This document shows positions 61,889 to 64,000 of a stretch of 64,000 bases of DNA, in pieces. The translations under genes were made by a program, and so were the position numbers. A model generated the notes under the pieces. It did not search any database, was not told the origin of the DNA, and saw nothing but the letters and a program-made list of their open reading frames with translations. The stretch's first letter is position 1; the number at the start of each line of letters is the position of its first letter. Source of the DNA: Candidatus Flexicrinis proximus. Its GTDB lineage: Bacteria > Chloroflexota > Anaerolineae > Aggregatilineales > Phototrophicaceae. Location: contig JADJQF010000033.1 of the NCBI GenBank assembly GCA_016712885.1, positions 620,001-684,000 on the forward strand. The letters run 5' to 3'.

Positions 61889-62821
61889 ATGAACACGGCG
61901 AAACCTATTTCCCTCGGCGTCGGGGATCCATCCAGCGCTACAGCCCAGAACCGCGCGTTCAAGCGCTTCCTTCAGCATCGTGGCGCAGTGGCGGGCGCCG
62001 TCCTGTTGATCCTGATGGTCGTCTATGTCACGCTGGGGTCGCTCCTGTTCAGCGAGGCCTACGCCAATTTCAACGACACCAAGCTCCGCCTGCTGCCGCC
62101 GTCTGCCGAGCATCCCTTCGGCACCGACAACATCGGCCGTGATGTGTTTGCCCGCACTGTCTACGGAGGGCAAATCTCGCTGCTCATCGGCCTTGCTTCG
62201 GTTACGCTGGCCGTCACCATCGGCGTCACCGTCGGCCTCCTGACCGGTTATTACGGCGGCTGGATTGACACCGTCCTGATGCGCCTGACAGAAGCCATGC
62301 TGAGTATCCCGACGCTTTTATTCCTGCTCCTGATGGCCAACGTATTCGGCGGCCGCTTCCCGCAGATCGTCCTGCTGGGGCGCACCTTCAGCGGCAGCGT
62401 ACTCGTCATTATCATCATCATCGGCCTGACCAGCTGGATGTATCTGGCGCGTATTGTGCGCTCACTGATCCTCTCGCTTAAGGAAACCGAATTCATCATC
62501 GCGGCGCGCGCGATCGGCGCGCCGGACTACCGCATCATCTTCAGTCATCTGCTGCCCAATATCGTTGCTCCGGTCATCGTCACTGCCACGCTCGGCGTCG
62601 CCAACGGCATCCTCTCGGAAAGCTACATCAGTTTCCTTGGGGTCGGCGTCGGCCCCCCGACCGCTACCTGGGGCAACATCCTCGATGGCTCTCGCCAGTT
62701 CTTCGACAGCGCACCCTGGCTGTGGCTGGCGCCGGGAACCCTGATCGTGCTGACCGTCATGAGCATCAACTTCCTCGGCGACGGCCTGCGTGACGCTCTG
62801 GACCCGCGCAGCGACAAGTGA
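61889..62821 (+). CDS. Peptide ABC transporter permease, DppC type
   Basis: A 310-residue inner-membrane permease. The N-terminal cytosolic tail and TM1 are followed by LPPSAEHPFGTDNIGRDVFA, a signature of DppC proteins. The EAA loop reads EFIIAARAIGAPDYRIIFSH and the C-terminus MSINFLGDGLRDALDPRSD. The next genes in such operons are usually two ATPases (DppD, DppF), which are not present here: a repeat and a gene on the opposite strand follow. Confidence 0.95.
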   Translation: MNTAKPISLGVGDPSSATAQNRAFKRFLQHRGAVAGAVLLILMVVYVTLGSLLFSEAYANFNDTKLRLLPPSAEHPFGTDNIGRDVFARTVYGGQISLLIGLASVTLAVTIGVTVGLLTGYYGGWIDTVLMRLTEAMLSIPTLLFLLLMANVFGGRFPQIVLLGRTFSGSVLVIIIIIGLTSWMYLARIVRSLILSLKETEFIIAARAIGAPDYRIIFSHLLPNIVAPVIVTATLGVANGILSESYISFLGVGVGPPTATWGNILDGSRQFFDSAPWLWLAPGTLIVLTVMSINFLGDGLRDALDPRSDK

Positions 62822-62844
62822 GTTTGCGGCTTCTGTATACCTGA

Positions 62845-63030
62845 CGAACACGGGTTATGGATAACTTGGGGTTTCACCCCAAACCCCAGCAGAGATTTGC
62901 ATCCCTGCGCCCTTCTTTTCCCTTCAGCTTCGCGCGCGAAGCCGAAGGCCATGAGGGAGTCCAGAGGGCGCATGCCCATTGGTGGAGGTGTGGAGGCAAA
63001 GCCTCTGCGCGCCCTATCCAAAATTGACGT
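62845..63030. repeat. MITE-like intergenic repeat, copy 10
   Basis: The ends are imperfect inverses: acgggttatggataacttgg on the left and, on the right, ccctatccaaaattgacgtt. The body has ggggtttcaccccaaacccc, gcatccctgcgcccttcttt, a cttcgcgcgcgaag hairpin, gagggagtccagagggcgca and ggaggtgtggaggcaaagcc. It fills most of the 320-nt gap at 62822-63141. A further fragment (gccggggctgggatggaacc) lies at 63098-63125. Confidence 0.7.
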
Positions 63031-63042
63031 TGACTAGTCACG

Positions 63043-63072
63043 CGAAAAGACCCGGTCAGCCGGGTCTTTTCG
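63043..63072. terminator. Bidirectional terminator
   Basis: CGAAAAGACCCGG pairs perfectly with CCGGGTCTTTTCG around a 4-nt loop, between the convergent transporter operon and the SH3b gene. Confidence 0.85.
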
Positions 63073-63141
63073 TTGATGAACACTGTCTGTCTTACGCCCG
63101 CCGGGGCTGGGATGGAACCCCAGGATAGGGCCTGACTCCCG

Positions 63142-64000
63142 TTAGTCGGTGACCGGGATCGCCAGCTGCGCCGGGTTGCGCACGGCACCCTGATCGACCG
63201 CCAGCCAGCCCGAAACAGCCGCGCCGTCGCAGGTCGCGTTGACCTTGACCATGCTCAGGCTGCTCGTGCGTCCGATGATCTCATATTCCAGATTGCCTTC
63301 GAGCGTGCACAGCCCAGCGCCAACCGCGCTGGCGGTTGCCCGCAGGATGTTATCGCTGTACAGGAAGAAGCGCGGCAGCGCAATCTCGCCTGCCGGGATC
63401 ACGATCGCAATATCGGTCAGGTCGCCGCGCGCCACAATGAAATCGCTGATCGCCCAGCCGACGATGTCGCCGGCCTGCACGTACCACCAGCTGAAGTCGT
63501 CATTCCGGCCCAGCACGATCAGCTTGTCGCCGCCGGCAACCCGCCCGACGATGGTGAATTCCGGGCCATCGCCGCTGCGCAGGTTCAGGAACGCAGTGTT
63601 GACGACCGCATAGCCGGGCTGGACGGCAATCTCGGCAGCGCTGTTCTCACCGCTTGGCGGCAGCACGTTGACCGGCACGCTCGGTGACGTCACGCCGGTG
63701 ATTTCGGCATCCACCGCTTCGACGGTGGGCAGGCTGGAGCAGCGCCCGGAGGCGGAATAGACATTCTGCTCCAACACGCCGTTGCCGGACGCGCTGATGA
63801 CCGATACAACGATCGGGTTAGAGGCCGGGCTGCTGGAAAAACTGGTGGTCAGATTGACCGGGAAATAGATGGTCGAGCCGACATAGAACGACTCGATCGG
63901 GCCGCTGTAGATGGTCGTCCCTGCGCCGTCGCGGGCGATGATCTGGAAACGCTCGCGTCCTGCGCCCGTGTTATCGCGGTCGAGGATCAGGCTGCCGCCC
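63142..64000 (-). CDS. Secreted SH3b-domain protein, 3' part (partial)
   Basis: The frame is open to the window edge, so only the last 286 residues are seen. A beta-rich module (IYFPVNLTTSFSSSPASNPI) is followed by a bacterial SH3 domain: YAVVNTAFLNLRSGDGPEFT, LIVLGRNDDFSWWYVQAGD and VGWAISDFIVARGDL. A last small domain with two cysteines (CTLEGNLEYEI, NATCDGAAVSGW) ends the protein. SH3b domains bind cell-wall peptides, so an extracellular role is likely. The Met at 63777 is internal, not a start. Confidence 0.85.
   Translation of the reverse strand, partial: GGSLILDRDNTGAGRERFQIIARDGAGTTIYSGPIESFYVGSTIYFPVNLTTSFSSSPASNPIVVSVISASGNGVLEQNVYSASGRCSSLPTVEAVDAEITGVTSPSVPVNVLPPSGENSAAEIAVQPGYAVVNTAFLNLRSGDGPEFTIVGRVAGGDKLIVLGRNDDFSWWYVQAGDIVGWAISDFIVARGDLTDIAIVIPAGEIALPRFFLYSDNILRATASAVGAGLCTLEGNLEYEIIGRTSSLSMVKVNATCDGAAVSGWLAVDQGAVRNPAQLAIPVTD

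Overview
The window is high-GC bacterial DNA, densely coded on both strands. The gene content fits a Chloroflexota (Anaerolineae-like) genome: T-box leaders on aminoacyl-tRNA synthetase genes, a short archaeal-type AspRS, a Ser/Thr kinase with a Thr/Pro-rich extracellular stalk, many secreted proteins with Thr/Pro linkers, a DUF1800/DUF1501 pair and an FmdB-type zinc ribbon. This placement is inferred from protein families; there is no rRNA in the window.

Layout. 0-4.9 kb holds housekeeping genes on the + strand (cysS 3' end, an Asp/Glu racemase, rlmB, frr, uppS, a MoxR ATPase). 4.8-6.4 kb is a gene-free patch where a decayed IS481-type element sits inside a MITE-like repeat, followed by a second repeat copy. 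6.4-8.0 kb is aspS with a T-box leader whose specifier reads GAC. 8.1-19.6 kb is mixed accessory content: a flavin oxidoreductase, a receptor kinase with three frameshifts, a BtrH_N/DUF4872 protein, a MOSC protein, an aldo/keto reductase, a PRiA4-like zinc protein, an OCD-family enzyme, a PPC-domain protein, a broken second copy of the aspS 3' end, and a broken beta-propeller gene. 19.6-26.1 kb holds a prolyl oligopeptidase, rho, an FmdB protein and an ECF sigma/anti-sigma pair. 26.3-32.8 kb holds an SdpI-like protein, tRNA-Leu(CAA), two lipoproteins, a PncC/CinA-type amidohydrolase, a histidine kinase and a tandem NYN-domain protein.

33.1-35.2 kb is the most unusual locus. A 514-residue protein carries the LQR-x-x-GNRAV signature known from eCIS-associated (DUF4157-type) proteins plus a hydrolase-like AHSRG motif, and it is followed 3 nt later by a small partner gene. 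No injection-system genes are visible. 35.2-37.1 kb is a divergent WYL regulator/hydrolase pair around a perfect 7-3-7 palindrome. 37.2-41.4 kb is pheST behind a T-box whose specifier reads UUC. 41.5-57.3 kb is mostly cell-envelope and secreted functions: an MBOAT acyltransferase with an FG-GAP-like protein, DUF1800/DUF1501, an isoleucine-rich DUF11-like protein, a PASTA protein, an MtaD-type deaminase, a GH8 xylanase, a TAP-like peptidase and an APC permease. 57.3-64 kb holds a GT-C transferase, a peptide ABC transporter (binding protein and two permeases, no ATPases) and the 3' part of an SH3b protein.

Two themes cross the window. A family of at least ten intergenic palindromic repeats marks many gene boundaries. 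Several genes (aspS, the kinase, the propeller gene, one lipoprotein) carry single-base frameshifts, mostly at short homopolymers. Either the assembly has residual indel errors or decay is common here, and the essential aspS case favours sequence error.
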